From contig JAKSGN010000035.1 in NCBI GenBank assembly GCA_024180945.1, forward strand, positions 2,542,001 to 2,606,000: a stretch of 64,000 bases of DNA. Direction: 5' to 3'. The first letter of the stretch is position 1, and each line of letters opens with the position of its first letter. A program made the translations under genes and the position numbers. Source of the stretch: Macrophomina tecta (taxonomy: Eukaryota > Ascomycota > Dothideomycetes > Botryosphaeriales > Botryosphaeriaceae). This document shows, one piece after another, positions 1 through 12,095 of this stretch. The notes below the pieces were generated by a model. That model did not search any database and was not told the DNA's origin. It worked only from the letters and a program-made list of their open reading frames with translations.

Positions 1-1339
1 GAATCCGGCCGCAATACTCTTTGGCGGTGCGGTGCTTCCTGTAGTGTCCAATTTTATATTGAGTACTGCTAGATCTGACTCCATCTCGCCTATCTCGTAT
101 GGTATTACCACTTCCTGCTGTACTGAAGAAAATCATTTCCGCGCCATGTGCCGGCCATCGGCCAAGCCGACGCCGGGCTCCAGACCACAGCATAGCATCG
201 CGCTATTATTATTATTTTTTCCTGCCGTGGTAAAGGATCGTCACTGCACCATATCACCTCTTGGTATGCATACCCGCACAGATCTTGTTCCATTTTTTTT
301 TTTTTTTGTTCCTCCGCGCCGAGAGACAAGCGGGAAAGGCAACCCGGGAACCGGAGACGAGCGTTGTGAAGCTTCTTTCCCCCCCCCCCGGGGCCCCCCG
401 CCGTGCGCTCACGCGCGCACAGCCAACCATGGAGTCGGGTCGGGTCCCGAGCTAGTGCTTTCCCCACTGCTGTGTATGGCGTGCGCGCGCTGCGTTTCTG
501 CTTGGCTGTGGTTCACATCTCCGTTGACATCGCCGGTCGGGCCGCCCGCCTCCACTTACCGTTTTCCGACGCCAAAAAAAAAAAAAAAAAAAAAAGACGG
601 GCAGCCTCTGTTAGGAAAAGAGCGGATGTTAGAGAGTGAGTAGTTCAGGGCGAGCTGATCCGGCACGCGGCCTCCGAGACAGGCCGCCATGGGGAACTTG
701 GACGGCGGCGCCAAAATTCACGGCGTCGCGGCGCGGGGGGCGGGGGGGGGGTGGGGGGGTTGGAATGCGCATTCGATCCCTGGGCTCCTGGAGAGTAGCA
801 ACACGTCGGTGGGCTGAATTGGACTGAAGTGAAAGGTGAGCAAGGTTAAGGACTGGTATATAGAAGGCCGTGTAGCGACTTCGAATCTATTCTCTGCTTG
901 GGCGGGAGGGCTATATTCTTCATTATAGTGCGAAGCATTTGCTAAACAGAGATATTGCATGAGCCGATAAATGGCCGAGGGACCGTGCACAGCCCGGCCA
1001 GCAGCACCAAGCTTACCCTGGGTGGCCGCCTGATAGATCACAAACTTTCGCGTACTCTCTATGCTTAAAGCTGAAGTAAACGTCGTACCCTGCCAGGGGG
1101 TTCACCTCCCAGAAGTTCTCATAGAACACAGCATACGATTCACGTCAAAAGGTGAGCACGCAAGATGTCGCAAGCTACCAGTATCTATTGACAAGGGAGG
1201 CACTGGACCGCCCACGCTCAGAAAGTAGTATGTATAGGAAGAAATGTTCGAAGCGTTTTTAACAAAAATATCTACAAGAATACGTCGAATCGTATTTTCT
1301 CTTTTCCCAACCACCATTTTCCTTCATCGGAACAACGCT
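1..1339. other. Intergenic spacer with homopolymer tracts
   Basis: No convincing gene is visible. The stretch lies downstream of the AA9 gene on the minus strand. It holds a T15 run (293-307), a C/G-rich block near 380-398, an A22 run (574-595) and a G-rich tract near 736-760. The long open frames here are low-complexity or GC-driven and match no family I know. Confidence 0.6.
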
Positions 1340-2235
1340 TTAACCCCTGAAGGTACGAGCCCAACGCTTAGTAGTGGTGTTAGCGCCAGCACCCGACGAG
1401 CTGGAAGCGCCGCTCCAAAGTTCCGGGCCAGGGAAGGGGTACGAGTCGATGTTTGCGTAGATGTTGAAAACAGTGTCCTCAGGTGCGTACAGCTTGACGC
1501 CCTTGGTACCGGCGGGCAGCTTCTCGGAACCAGAGCCGGTGACCTTGACGTTGTAGCACTGGGGGTAGTTCTGGGGGCCGTTGACCTCGCCGCCGGCGTG
1601 GAGCGCGATGATCTCGTGGCGCATGACGTAGTTGCCAGGGGCCAGCGCCGAAGGGATGGTGACGGTGGTCTTGTTCTCGGAGATGAGCTTGTCGGTGGCC
1701 CAGACCTGGGCGCTGGTGTCGCCGCCGGTCAGCAGACCGGTCTGGTAGACCTTGGTCCAGCCGAGGTCGTCGGGCAGGACGGTCGTGCAGTCACCGGTGG
1801 CATCGGCGCCGCAGGGCGCCATGTAGGTGATGATGGGGCCCTTGTGCGATTCGGGCTGTGAGTTTCGGTCAGCTTGAGGCTCAGGTAGGGCTGTGTCGTG
1901 GAAGAGATGCAACTTACCCAGGGGTTGGGGTTGGAGCCGGGGGTGCCCCAAGAGATCTCGATGTCGGAACCGGCAGCAGCCTCCATGTAGATGGGAGCAG
2001 CCTTGGCGTCATCGTGACAGTTGATGGAGGTGCTGGCGTACTGGGTGCCGACAATGGGACCGTGACCGTAGCCACCGGCGGCCCAGGCAGCAACCTTAGG
2101 GACCGGGTTGTAGTACTGGTAGTTGACGTCCCAACCACCGTACTCCTTGCCGGCGGAGACGATGTCGAGGATGACACCGTGGGCGTTCACGGAGGCCGCG
2201 CCAGCGGCGAGAATAGCGAGAGACTTGAGAGACAT
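1340..2235 (-). CDS. AA9 lytic polysaccharide monooxygenase, secreted
   Basis: Two exons (2235-1918, 1855-1340) joined across a 62-nt intron (GTAAGT...CACAG) encode 277 residues. Residues 1-18 form a signal peptide ending VNA, so the mature protein starts with histidine (HGVILDIV), as the copper histidine brace requires. The second copper histidine lies in PESHKGPIITY just after the splice (about residue 110). The second-sphere motif MRHEIIALH (H186) and PQCY (Q205, axial Y207) are present. AA9 enzymes oxidatively cleave cellulose or related glucans outside the cell. The tail is Ser/Gly-rich and there is no CBM1. The ATG at 2235 is chosen because it begins the signal peptide; the frame stays open 18 codons further upstream. 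The family call is firm; substrate and regioselectivity cannot be read. Confidence 0.95.
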
Positions 2236-3131
2236 GGTGTTGGCTGTAGTGGATTGGATAAGGGCTTCAAAAAGGCACCGGGCCGTCAAACGAATGAGAA
2301 CAAAGATTGGTAGGAGCGAAGGAACTGGCTAGCAGTGGGAAGCTGATCCCTAGCTACAAGGCATTGCGGCTGGTATATATGTAACAGAAACAGTCTTCTA
2401 CCTAGATCTCTCGTGGGTCCCGTTTCGATCGGCCGCACGGTGTAGGCGGCAAGCGCCCCTGTCATCAGCTTCGTGACATACAGATTGCACAGGCGGCAAC
2501 TTGATTGCGGACGTTTCTCCATCAATAGGAATTGTAGCGGCGATCGCGCGACCTAGATTACCTGGATCGAATAGGACAAAATGTCTGGCGGAATGTTTGG
2601 TGCATAGCCGGGTTTGGTGTCGCTGTTTGCCGAAGATGGATGAAACATCTTGGCGTTCATGCTGTCGAAACACACGTGTTTCGCATGCCGAGACACCATA
2701 GCCGAGTCGAAAAAGAGCGGAGAGGGCGACTGTGCGCAAGAAACATGTCTATTTTCTATTGTTGAAAAAGGAGAGGTCGACCGCTCTGAGGTCGAGCTCG
2801 GGACGCGAGATGCGCTGAGGCAACAAAAGAAGGCGTCTCGAAGCCGAAAAGGGAGACAGAGGCTTCTGTATACCGTCGCCCGCGCACAAGACTCAGACAA
2901 ACACGCCGCGGCTCAGGCCACCTGCCAGCGTCAACGTAGCCGCCTTGCACGCAGTGGATACCGGCCGACGTGGGCGTAGGCGGTCATGCGGTGTCACAGC
3001 TGACGCTCGGGGATGTTTGGCGCAGGTACTACGGCCCGCAACGCCATCGCCGGCTCGACGGCTCGACTTCTCCGGGTTCAATCACGAATTCTCCATATTC
3101 CACCGCTCCCCTCTGGCCGGCACTTCGATGC
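2236..3131. other. Intergenic region upstream of the AA9 gene
   Basis: About 0.9 kb separates the AA9 start from the PEX11 stop, both on the minus strand, so this region serves as the AA9 promoter. Apart from the TATA block near 2374 nothing gene-like is seen. The many open frames on both strands are short and match nothing known. Confidence 0.6.
2370..2381 (-). promoter_or_regulatory. Probable TATA element of the AA9 gene
   Basis: A TATATAT block (2374-2380) lies about 140 nt upstream of the AA9 start codon. It is the only such element in the upstream 0.9 kb that I noticed. The assignment rests on position and motif only. Confidence 0.4.
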
Positions 3132-4025
3132 TCAAGCAGCTGCCTGCCGCCATCGTTCGTGCAGGCCTACACCGCCGGCGACCATGCCGAAAAAGCCCAC
3201 CAGCGGATCGCTCAAGCAGCCCTCCTCCAAGCTCCAGTGGATGGTCAGCGGGGCCCAGCCGGCATTGCTGATGGCCTGTCGCCACCAAGTCTCGTACTTC
3301 TTCCTCCTTTCCAGCTTCTCTTCCTTCTCTTCACCCTCGGCGGCGGCCTGCTTGGAGTCTCGGTGCCACTCGTAGCCCAGCCTGGCGAACTCAAGCCCGA
3401 CATGCGCAGCCCAGAAGCGCGAGCTCCATACCCACCACCACGTCTGCCTCTTCGCGCCGGCCTCGCCGCTCCAGCCGTCCGAGTTGAGGATGCCCTTGCT
3501 CGCCAGGTACGCGACGTTCTCCATGTACTGGAACAGCACGTTCACGACGACCTGGAGCCAGGTTATGCTCTTGACGACGGCGTCCTTGGGCGGGTTCACG
3601 TAGGCGTCGCGGCCCCAGAGGTACAGGTCCAGCAGGCCCCACATGCGCACGAAGATGCGGAAGTCGGAGATGAGCGCCTCGAGCTTCTTGCTGCCGTCGA
3701 CGGTGCGCGAGAGGCGCCGGATTGCAGGGGTGGGAGGGACGGAGGCGATGAGGGTCTCGCCGGGTAGCAGGGCGTCCGAGGCCTTCTCGGCGATGCCCAG
3801 GGCCAGCCTGCGGAGCTTGGAGTCGAGGTGTTTTTGCAAGCCGGCGCGCACTAGAGTGAGGGTGTAGTTTATGGTGCACAGGGTGCTGTCGATGCCCGAG
3901 GGGGTAGACAGGAGCTTTGCTAGGCGCAGAAGCGTGGTGTCGGTCGAGCGCAAGGAGCTCTGAAGCAGGGCGTGCAGCTGCTGCCGGCGCAGAGCAGGCG
4001 GCCGACCGCCCTCAGGTGAGCTCAT
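3132..4025 (-). CDS. PEX11-family peroxisomal membrane protein (PEX11C-like)
   Basis: One exon gives 297 residues from the ATG at 4025 (MSSPEGGRPPALRR). The protein has the PEX11 layout: an N-terminal helical part with LSTPSGIDSTLCTINYTL, a central FRIFVRMWGLLDLYLWG segment, a membrane-proximal stretch (VVVNVLFQYMENVAYLA), a charged linker (EGEEKEEKLERRKK) and a C-terminal hydrophobic segment (DPLVGFFGMVAGGVGL). PEX11 proteins tubulate and divide the peroxisomal membrane; fungal PEX11C-type members are about this long. The frame remains open upstream to 4346, but the added sequence is not conserved-looking, so the internal ATG is preferred. Which paralogue it is remains uncertain. Confidence 0.85.
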   Translation of the reverse strand: MSSPEGGRPPALRRQQLHALLQSSLRSTDTTLLRLAKLLSTPSGIDSTLCTINYTLTLVRAGLQKHLDSKLRRLALGIAEKASDALLPGETLIASVPPTPAIRRLSRTVDGSKKLEALISDFRIFVRMWGLLDLYLWGRDAYVNPPKDAVVKSITWLQVVVNVLFQYMENVAYLASKGILNSDGWSGEAGAKRQTWWWVWSSRFWAAHVGLEFARLGYEWHRDSKQAAAEGEEKEEKLERRKKYETWWRQAISNAGWAPLTIHWSLEEGCLSDPLVGFFGMVAGGVGLHERWRQAAA

Positions 4026-4632
4026 GGTGTGAAAGGGATAGTCAGTTAAGCGGCGGGCGGCAGAAGGTGTAGGGCCTTGAAGGCGGAGGAATGGGGGAGT
4101 GGAAGAGCGAGGAATTATGAAGATGGGGTGGAAAGTGACGCAGCTTGCGCACATGAGGGCGTCCGGTAAGCCGAGGCCCGTGGGATTGAAGAAAGACCAG
4201 AGCTCCCATCGGCTCGCGCGAGTCATGCCTGCCGACCTCGCTCCATCTCGCCCAACTCTCTCAGCTAACAAGAACCACTCTGCTACGTCAGCCACAGACT
4301 CCAGCAGACCCTCAACCCCCCAGTAGATCTCTGGTCGCCAGAGCACAGCCGCCGAACACGCACATGTTGACAGTTCTGCGGGATTTCATGACCGGAAGAG
4401 GAAAGCCAGCCCCGCCAACTTTGTCTTCCCGCTGCCTCACGGAATTGGCCCGCCTGCACTGCACGGCAGGCCACAGCGAGATCTACGTCCCCATCCAACC
4501 ACAGCCGAGCCATTAGAGATGAGCTGCCCGGTTCACGCGTCAGGAGCCATGACTGCCTACCGCAGCTGTCTAATTTTTGTTCACCTCCAGAGTTTTGCTA
4601 GTCCACCGAATCCACCCGCGTGCCCTGCCCAA
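4026..4632. other. Intergenic region between the PEX11-like and Trm3-like genes
   Basis: About 0.6 kb upstream of the PEX11-like gene and downstream of the Trm3-like stop. It presumably holds the PEX11 promoter and the Trm3 terminator. I see no further gene or recognisable element. Confidence 0.6.
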
Positions 4633-7600
4633 CTACTTCCCGTAGTGCTGTCTTTGATACTCGTACAACACAATCGCCGCCGCCGTCTGCACGTTCAAGC
4701 TCCGCGTAACACCCACTTGCCTGACCTCGACGCAAATGTCGCACTCTGCCAGCACTGTCCCAGGAATACCCTCACGCTCGCTGCCCATCACCAGCACGCA
4801 CTTCGCCGGCAGGTCACTGCCTGGCGCTCCTAGCACGAGACTGCGATCAGTCTGCTCCACGCCCACGACCTTGTACCCGGCCACCTTCATCGCACGGAGG
4901 AACTCGGGCAGCTCGGCCGGCGGGACAGAGCGGATGGGGATGTGCGACTGCGACGACACGGCCACCGACGTGAAGTCCTTGTGCTTCAGCGTGTCCAGCG
5001 TGCGCATGTACAGCGACTCGCACCCGAAGATCTCTGCCGCTCGCGACAGGCCGCCAAGGTTGTACGCATTGTCGATCAGCGACCCGACGAGGATCAGGGG
5101 GATGCTCTGACGCGCCGATGAGGCGGCGGGCGAGGCGAGCAGTGCCTCCTGCCAGGCCATGCCCTTCGTCTGCAGCGGAATGACGGCCGCGTCCTCGGTC
5201 CGGACTGCCGAGAACTCGTCTTTGCTTTGCTTGATCGTGCTGCTGGCCTTTGTCTCCGCTCTATCTTCGCCGAGCGGCATCTGCGGCGGAGGATAGTTGA
5301 CGTCTGGCGCGTCTTCCGCCCAGACGGCCTTGAAGTCCTCCGTCGAGACAAGCCGAGCTTCTGCTGGATCGAAGTCGAGGTACCTTCCACCGAAGAGCAG
5401 AGCAAGGTGGTTGTCCTTGATGGGGTCAAGCCACTCGAGCGTGCGTTGAGGCGGAGGCTCCGAGTATTTGTCGAGTGACCGGATATGGTTATTGAGGGCC
5501 GAGAAAGCTGGATTGCCCGTGATCTTTGTCCAGCCATTAGCTTCGGCATGATCCCACAGAGGCGGGAACGACCATTGGGCCTCGTGACGAATGACTATCT
5601 TCGGACTGGCTGAGAGAGGAATTAGTAGCGTCATGAGCCTGTGCGTGAACTCCTCGTCAGAATCCGGAAGACGTGCTACCATGACAGCCATCTTCATCAC
5701 AGATGCGTGGTGTTTCGGGTTTGTATGGTCATCAGATGCCAGTACTTCAAGAAGTTCTTGTCGTTGTGAGGGATCCCGAACGTAGATCCGAACGATGATC
5801 CACTCCCAAAGGAAACGGTATCGCGGCAGCGGCTCAATCGAGAGCACTTTTGTGAACTCCCGCAATGAATCCGCAACCTCGTCCCTAGATGCTGCACTAA
5901 GGCAAGTCGGGGACAGAAGCAGCATGGTTTGTACTTGAGTAGTAGCCTTCCACTTGCTGACCATGGGTATCGGCATCTTTTGTGTCACCCAGGGCTTGAA
6001 CACCTTGTCAAAGATGCGCCTAGCAAACTCATGGTCAGTGCTGGGAATCCTGTTAAGTAGGTCGAACATGGCTGCATATCCTTGGGATTCTCCAGGGCCA
6101 TAGTAAGACGAATATGTGCGATGCGGGACTATGATGGCAAGCTTCTCAGCCACAGCCGCCTCCATCAAAAACTCCAACTTGGCTGTGGGTGGACGATTGG
6201 CGAACCTGACGATGAAATCCTCAAGCGGCAAGTATTCGACCATCTCAGGAACTTCAAAGTAGGCTTTTCTTAGAGCCTTGATCAACGGAGGGAGGGCGTA
6301 AATTCTCCCTTCAGTGAACGTTTGGAAATCGGGAAGTGCTCGAGCAAGAAGTTCTTGAGTATCCTCCGAGGCGGCACGGAGGCATCTAGGGTGGTAGAAT
6401 ATCTCCGGGAGCAGCATGAGGGCCGGCCGAGGATACTCCTGGGTTTCCATCTCATCCCATATGGCTTCCAAAGAGAAGTGCAAGACCTGAGGCTCCAGAC
6501 GATCCTGGTGAGCCAGCACGCGGCGCACATGGAGACAGGCATCCATGAGACCCTCTCCTCGAAGGCACTGGTATTGCGTATCACGCACTGTTTGTACGAA
6601 CGATTTCAAACTAAGATCCGACTGACTGCTCTCTTCGACATTGGTTGTGGGTTCATGTCGAATGCCCTTCTCACTGCGGACGTCCGCCCAGCGCTGGCTG
6701 AGGAGATTGTAGCCAGGGGCGCTACCCAGCAGCTCTGGCTGGCCTGCTGCAGCGTCTTCGAGGAGTAAAGACGATGCTGCTGTTGAGAAATCCCGCGCAA
6801 CCTCGGGAAGCCCCGACCGGGTGGCAACCTGGATGAGCAGTGGTATATCTTGTATTGCAAGCCTCGTTCTGGGCGCGTCACTTCGCCCAAATCCATCAAG
6901 AATGCCCTGCAGGCAATAGGGAAGCGCGTGCTGAAAGAAGTACTGGCCCTTCTCATCAATGTATGAGAGGATCACCCGTGCAAAGGATTGACGAGCATCG
7001 TCCTGTGGACAGTTTTGCAACAGCTTGCAGATAAAAGAACTCAGGCTTTCGCCATGCCCGCAGCGGATGTGTTGCTTGTTACGGTGGAGGGATCCTGTGA
7101 AGAGGAAGCCTTGAGTCGCCCAAGGCAAGAAAGACGAAAGAAGATCCAGATAAATACCACTGGCAGAGTCGGGCATTGGAATAAGGCCTCGTAGAAGTCG
7201 ATTTCCAATGAGTTTGCGGATGCCATCTTGCACTCCTGGACGCAGAGAGGCGCGCAGTAGCGTAATGATCCACGTAGGGTGGACCTTTGACTTCCATGCG
7301 AGATTCTGCAAGTCCGGCATGCATTCTTCGACCTGGTTGAGATATCTTCCTAAAATGATGGTCTCGAATAGCGTGCAATATCTGGTAAAATCAGACTCAA
7401 AGCCAGGCTGTGTTGCTCCTGAAATGTAGGGATGAAGGTCTTCAGTTCCATCCATTGCCAGACGAATGGAGGCTCGCAGAATATGGAGGCAGAACTTTCG
7501 CTGCTCTGAAAACCCCTCATGCAGGCCTAATTGCAGAAAGGTCCAATACTCGTGCTGTTTCAGGAGGGAGCGCGAAGGGCCCATAGCACCACTAAGGGCG

Positions 7601-8473
7601 AACCACCGGAACCATGTGTGGAATGCTAAGGGCGAGTAACCGAGAGTAGCATGTGTGGACAACAGATCCTTGATGCGACTCCAGATGAGGTCTCCAACCG
7701 GTGTGCTTACCTCGTCGAATACGTCGGATTCGAGCCCGTGCGTCATATCAAGTGTAGCCTTCCCAGTCTGCAAGCAATGGAAGGCAGCCGAGAGGCAGTC
7801 TCTGCTAGCGAGGGCCAGCGCCTCACAACGAGCGCCGAGAAGAACAAGCAATGCTTGCAAAAGATCCGTAGAGATGGCGCAAGGGGATTCGGACCAAAAG
7901 AAAATCTTAAGGAAGGTAAGGTAAAGAACCTCCTCAGCGAGATTGTCATCATAAGTTAACTCCGTCTGAATATCTGCGGCAGCACCATGCCTCCATGGAA
8001 TGGCAGACGTTGGGACGGCCAGAGCATCTGTCTCCTTCAGTTGAAGGGCAGACTTGGCAAGCAGAGCGGATACTTTGGCGAAGACCTCGGTCGCCAGAGA
8101 TTGATGGCGAGCGCAAAGTTGGACCAGATCGGCAGGAATGGCATCTGGAGAGGAGCTGCGGACGATTTCCAGTAAGACAGAAGCCAGGCGGACAGTGGAA
8201 GCATTCGTTGCACTCGTCTGCATGGTGTTAGCGGTGGTGCAAAGTAGGAGGAGAAGGGCTTTTCTGCTCACTTCATCTCCCGTAGGACTCGCTCACCTCT
8301 GGACACCTTTTCAGCAGTTCGGCAGACAGAAAAGCGGACGGAATGTCAACAGCACCAGCTTTGGTGCGATCGTGGAGATCATCTATGACCTGGTCGACGG
8401 CAGCAGGTTGCTGGTCTGGGGGAAGACGCGCCAGAAAGAGACGCGCCAGCCCCTCAGCTGATGAAGACGCCAT
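4633..8473 (-). CDS. TRM3: tRNA (guanosine-2'-O)-methyltransferase, Trm3/TARBP1 type
   Basis: Exon 8473-8297 joins exon 8217-4633 across a 79-nt intron (GTGAGC...GCTAACACCATGCAG), giving 1,253 residues. The C-terminal 160 residues are a SpoU/SPOUT methyltransferase domain with its three motifs: DNAYNLGGLSRAAEIFG, VMGSEREGIPG and VTRSLNVQTAAAIVLYEY. The remaining 1,050 residues are helical, HEAT-like and poorly conserved, as in yeast Trm3 (about 1,436 residues) and human TARBP1. The family methylates the ribose of G18 in the tRNA D-loop. The first exon is inferred from the donor and branch site and from its in-phase reading (MASSSAEGLARLFLARL); without it, translation would start at an internal ATG beside the acceptor. 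The C-terminal call is firm, the N-terminus moderately so. Confidence 0.92.
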
Positions 8474-9174
8474 CCTAGAGAAGCGCCAGGCAGTATACGC
8501 GCAACAGACTGGGGGAGAGAAGCCAGCTCTCCGTAGCGAGCGTCGTAGTGCGGCCAGGATTTTTACTCGTCTGCTGCGTGGGATGCAACGAGCGTCGGCT
8601 GCCACGATTTTTTGCGCCGCTGTTGGCGTGCGTCCGTGCGCCGTCGGCGGTTCCTCTGTATATATTCATCCACAACAGATCCAGCTTGGTTAGGAGCGGG
8701 CGCACATCTCGAGTCGGCGCAGAACAGACCGCTCCATGAGACACCCACGCCGGGACGGCTTCACGTGCAGTAGCTGCTCGCGTGCGCGACAAGCAATCTC
8801 CGCCTCAGCCTCGTCTGGTCGCAGCGCTGCGGAACGGCGTTGTCGGGCCACTGTGGGCGCGCAAACACGCGGCTCGCCGTCAACACGCGCCGTGCAACGC
8901 CCCAGCCGCAGCACCTCGCCAACAGAGTTAGCTGTGCAGATTGGCGACAGCAGCTCTGCGCGCATTCGCAGCGATCAGGCCCACTCGCGTCTCGCACGGT
9001 CGCGCTGGCAGTCCTGGACAACGCGCACATCCCCCGGTCGGCGATCTTACGTCATCCCCAGCTAGGCGCAATCCGGAAAAAGGCAAACACGCACCCGCGG
9101 CGTGCATGTACAGCTTCCTCGAACTCCGCCGGCGCGAAGTGCTCGCAACGTGCTGCGCTCTCCTGGAAGCCACC
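8474..9174. promoter_or_regulatory. Divergent promoter region (Trm3-like / kinesin)
   Basis: About 700 nt lies between the start codons of the minus-strand Trm3-like gene and the plus-strand kinesin. A TATATAT block sits at 8659-8665; its direction cannot be told. GC-rich open frames cross the region on both strands but look like composition effects. Confidence 0.45.
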
Positions 9175-11099
9175 ATGGACCCCTACCGCAACTTTTCCTG
9201 CGACTACGAGACCACCGCCTCCGCTCCCTCGCTGCGCGCATTCGAGCAGCCGCCCCCGCCCGCCCAAATGCCCGACGACGCTGGCAATGTCAAGGTCGTC
9301 GTGCGCTGTCGCGCCTTCGTCCGCAGAGGTTTGCCAACACCCCCCCCCTTCTGAACGCGCCGCCCCTCCCGGCTGACTCCTGATCAGAGCATGAACGCGG
9401 CGCCGAATGCCTGATCCGCATGGATCCCAAGACCCAGTCCACCACTCTGCTGCCTCCCGCCGAATCGAACGATCCCGCCAACTCGCGCGCGAACAGCCGC
9501 AAGGTCTACGAAGAGAAGAACTTCATCTTCGACAAGTCCTTCTGGTCTCACAATGAAGCCGACTCCCACTATGCCCACCAAGAGGATGTCTACCGCTCTT
9601 TCGGCGAGGAATTCCTGGACCACAATTTCGCGGGCTACCATACCTGCATCTTCGCATATGGCCAGACTGGATCCGGCAAAAGTTACACCATGATGGGCAC
9701 TCCTGAGCAGCCAGGCCTCATCCCCCGCACCTGCGAGGCCCTGTTCGACCGTATCAACCACGACCCCAGTCCCAATACCACCTACAGCGTCCACGTTTCG
9801 TACTTTGAGGTTTATAACGAGCACGTCCGCGACCTCTTAGCTCAGCGCACGAACCCTCCCATCTACCTGAAGATCCGCGAGTCTCTGACGGACGGGGTTT
9901 ACGTCCAAGGCCTCATTGATGCGCCGGTGCGGAGCTATGCAGATGTTGAGCGCCTGATGAAGATGGGTGACCTCGTAGGTCTCTTCACGCCTTGCTTAGA
10001 GACGCGTCGCTAACACGTGCAGAACCGCACCACAGCTTCTACCAAGATGAATGATACCTCGTCGCGCTCTCACGCCGTCTTCACCATCAACCTCAAGCAG
10101 ATTCAGCATTCGCTACTCACTGATGAGACCATTGAACGCTCTGCTCGTATGCGCCTGGTCGACCTTGCCGGATCAGAACGCGCCAAAAGCACTGAAGCAA
10201 CTGGCCAGCGTCTCGTTGAAGGTGGCAAGATCAACAAATCTCTGACCACCCTCGGCCGTGTCATTGCAGCTCTGGCTCAGAATGGAGGCAGCGGCACCAC
10301 TGCGGACGGACGGCCCCGAAGCGGCCACGGGAAGAAGCGCGAGCTGGTGCCCTACCGTGACAGTGTCTTGACATGGTTGTTGAAGGACTCGCTCGGTGGC
10401 AACAGCAAGACGGCCATGGTCGCCTGCATTGCCCCTGCTGACTATGACGAGACTTTGTCTACGCTTCGTTACGCCGACCAGGCTAAGCGCATTCGCACCC
10501 GGGCCTCGGTCAACCAGGACTCCATGTCTTCTGCTCAGCGCGACGCCCAGATCGCAGCCATGGCTGAGCAGATTCGCCAACTGCAGACCTCGGTCAATGC
10601 ATCCACTATTCGCCGTCACCAGGCGGAGACAGCGGAGCTCGAGGATTATCAGCGCCGCGTCGAAGTTATGCAACGTCTGATGGAGGAGACTCGGCAGGTA
10701 TCTGAGGCTAAGATCAAGGCGTTGACAGCAGAGGTTGAGGAGCTTCGCCCCCTGAATCAGACCCTACGTGCCGAGTCGGAGGCTTTGCGCCGCCATCTCG
10801 CTCTCGCTCTGGGAGAGTTGAAGAATCCTATCGTTTTGCCCCCCATGGAGGACCTGGATCTCTACGGTGGACTCGACGACGAAGGGGAACCCTTTACACG
10901 TCCAAGCAAGGATAACGAGGCTAATGCCAGTAAGAAGCTGGTCGAAGAAGAGGATCCCCAGGAAGCGCTTGCGGCTGAGCTGCACTCTCATGCGGATGAC
11001 TTCTTAAAGGATCTTGGCCTATTCAGGAGGAAGATCAATGACGACTTCTCCCGTTTTGGGTCGACGAGAAGCCCCTTGGCCAACGTGGTTGTGAACTGA
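9175..11099 (+). CDS. Short kinesin-3 motor (NcKin3/UncB-like)
   Basis: Three exons (9175-9328, 9388-9974, 10023-11099) encode 605 residues. Introns of 59 and 48 nt have CTGAC and CTAAC branch sites. The motor domain opens with [10 protein letters not shown] and contains the P-loop GQTGSGKS (about 143-150), switch I NDTSSRSH, switch [12 protein letters not shown] and the [15 protein letters not shown] helix. A neck and coiled coil (about 400-500) and a short acidic tail follow. There is no room for the cargo-binding PH domain of long kinesin-3 proteins. This truncated architecture matches Neurospora NcKin3 and Aspergillus UncB, for which mitochondrial association has been described for NcKin3. 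The first intron splits an [14 protein letters not shown] stretch typical of the subfamily. Kinesin-3 is firm; cargo is inferred. Confidence 0.93.
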
Positions 11100-12095
11100 A
11101 AAGGCCGGACTCATGGGGTTCATCACTATGACCCGCAGTATTATGCATGATTGGATGATTGACGAGCGGACAATTGGATTTTGGACACTGTTGGATGGGC
11201 GTTCAGCGATGGTAGTGGCTTGAGGTCAAGCGCGATAACCGGAGTTGAGGACTGGTTCGTAGTTGAATAGCTCCTAAGTAGTAATTTCAATGAGAAAAGG
11301 CAGAACGACGCCTTATTACATTCACCTAAACGCTGCTACGAAATCGTGATGCATACGGCCGTTATCAACTCCCCTGTGCCTCGAAGGGATGGTAATGGGG
11401 AGACATCACTTCCGCTCGTAAATCTCTGATTCTTGTTTCACCACAGCGGTCGTAAGCGGCAGAGTCTGCAGACATCATATCTTCAACGCAATCGGAGCGA
11501 GCGCACTCCGCAGTCCCGATTGTGGGTCTTACTGAGAGGTGCAGCTCACCTTTTACGCCTGTCCGCACACGATGCACTGGCAGCCAGTCGTTACTACATC
11601 TCACCTATCTTGTCAGAAATTTCTGACACGAATCCGTCGCTGGGGGCTGTCATGTCCCGAAGATCGTCTCTGAGACATGACACAAACAACGCACGTACTA
11701 CCGGATGGTCTGGAACACTCCCATCGAGGCTCTGGTTCGGGTACCGGCAATTGGCAATTGGCAACTACATCTCTCAGTAGTGACGCATGAGTAAGAGCCC
11801 CCTTTCGGCCCGTATAACGGCGAAGGTAGCCCAGGACAGCCAAAGACGCGTAAATATTCTGTCTCTCACACTTACCCAACGACAAGGCACTCGGCCCGGC
11901 CCACTTGGACTGATTGCATACAGGTCGTCTCGGACCGTACCACATCCCACGTTCCGGGTACGCCTGAGCGCGTAACTATAAGAGAATCCACTGTCGTCCG
12001 TGGCAGCAAGGATGCAACGCCAAACGACTTGCCCTTCTTTCTCCCTACACACCACATCCCTGGATTCTAGGGGGTGAAGCAGGAACCAACACAGC
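11100..12095. other. Intergenic region between kinesin and FAD monooxygenase
   Basis: Just under 1 kb holding the kinesin 3' end and the monooxygenase promoter. The open frames here (for example minus 11613-11945) show no recognisable domain. No RNA gene or repeat was recognised. Confidence 0.6.

Noticed and set aside
574..595. A22 tract as a retrotransposon poly-A tail
   Set aside because: No target-site duplication or element body was found next to it.
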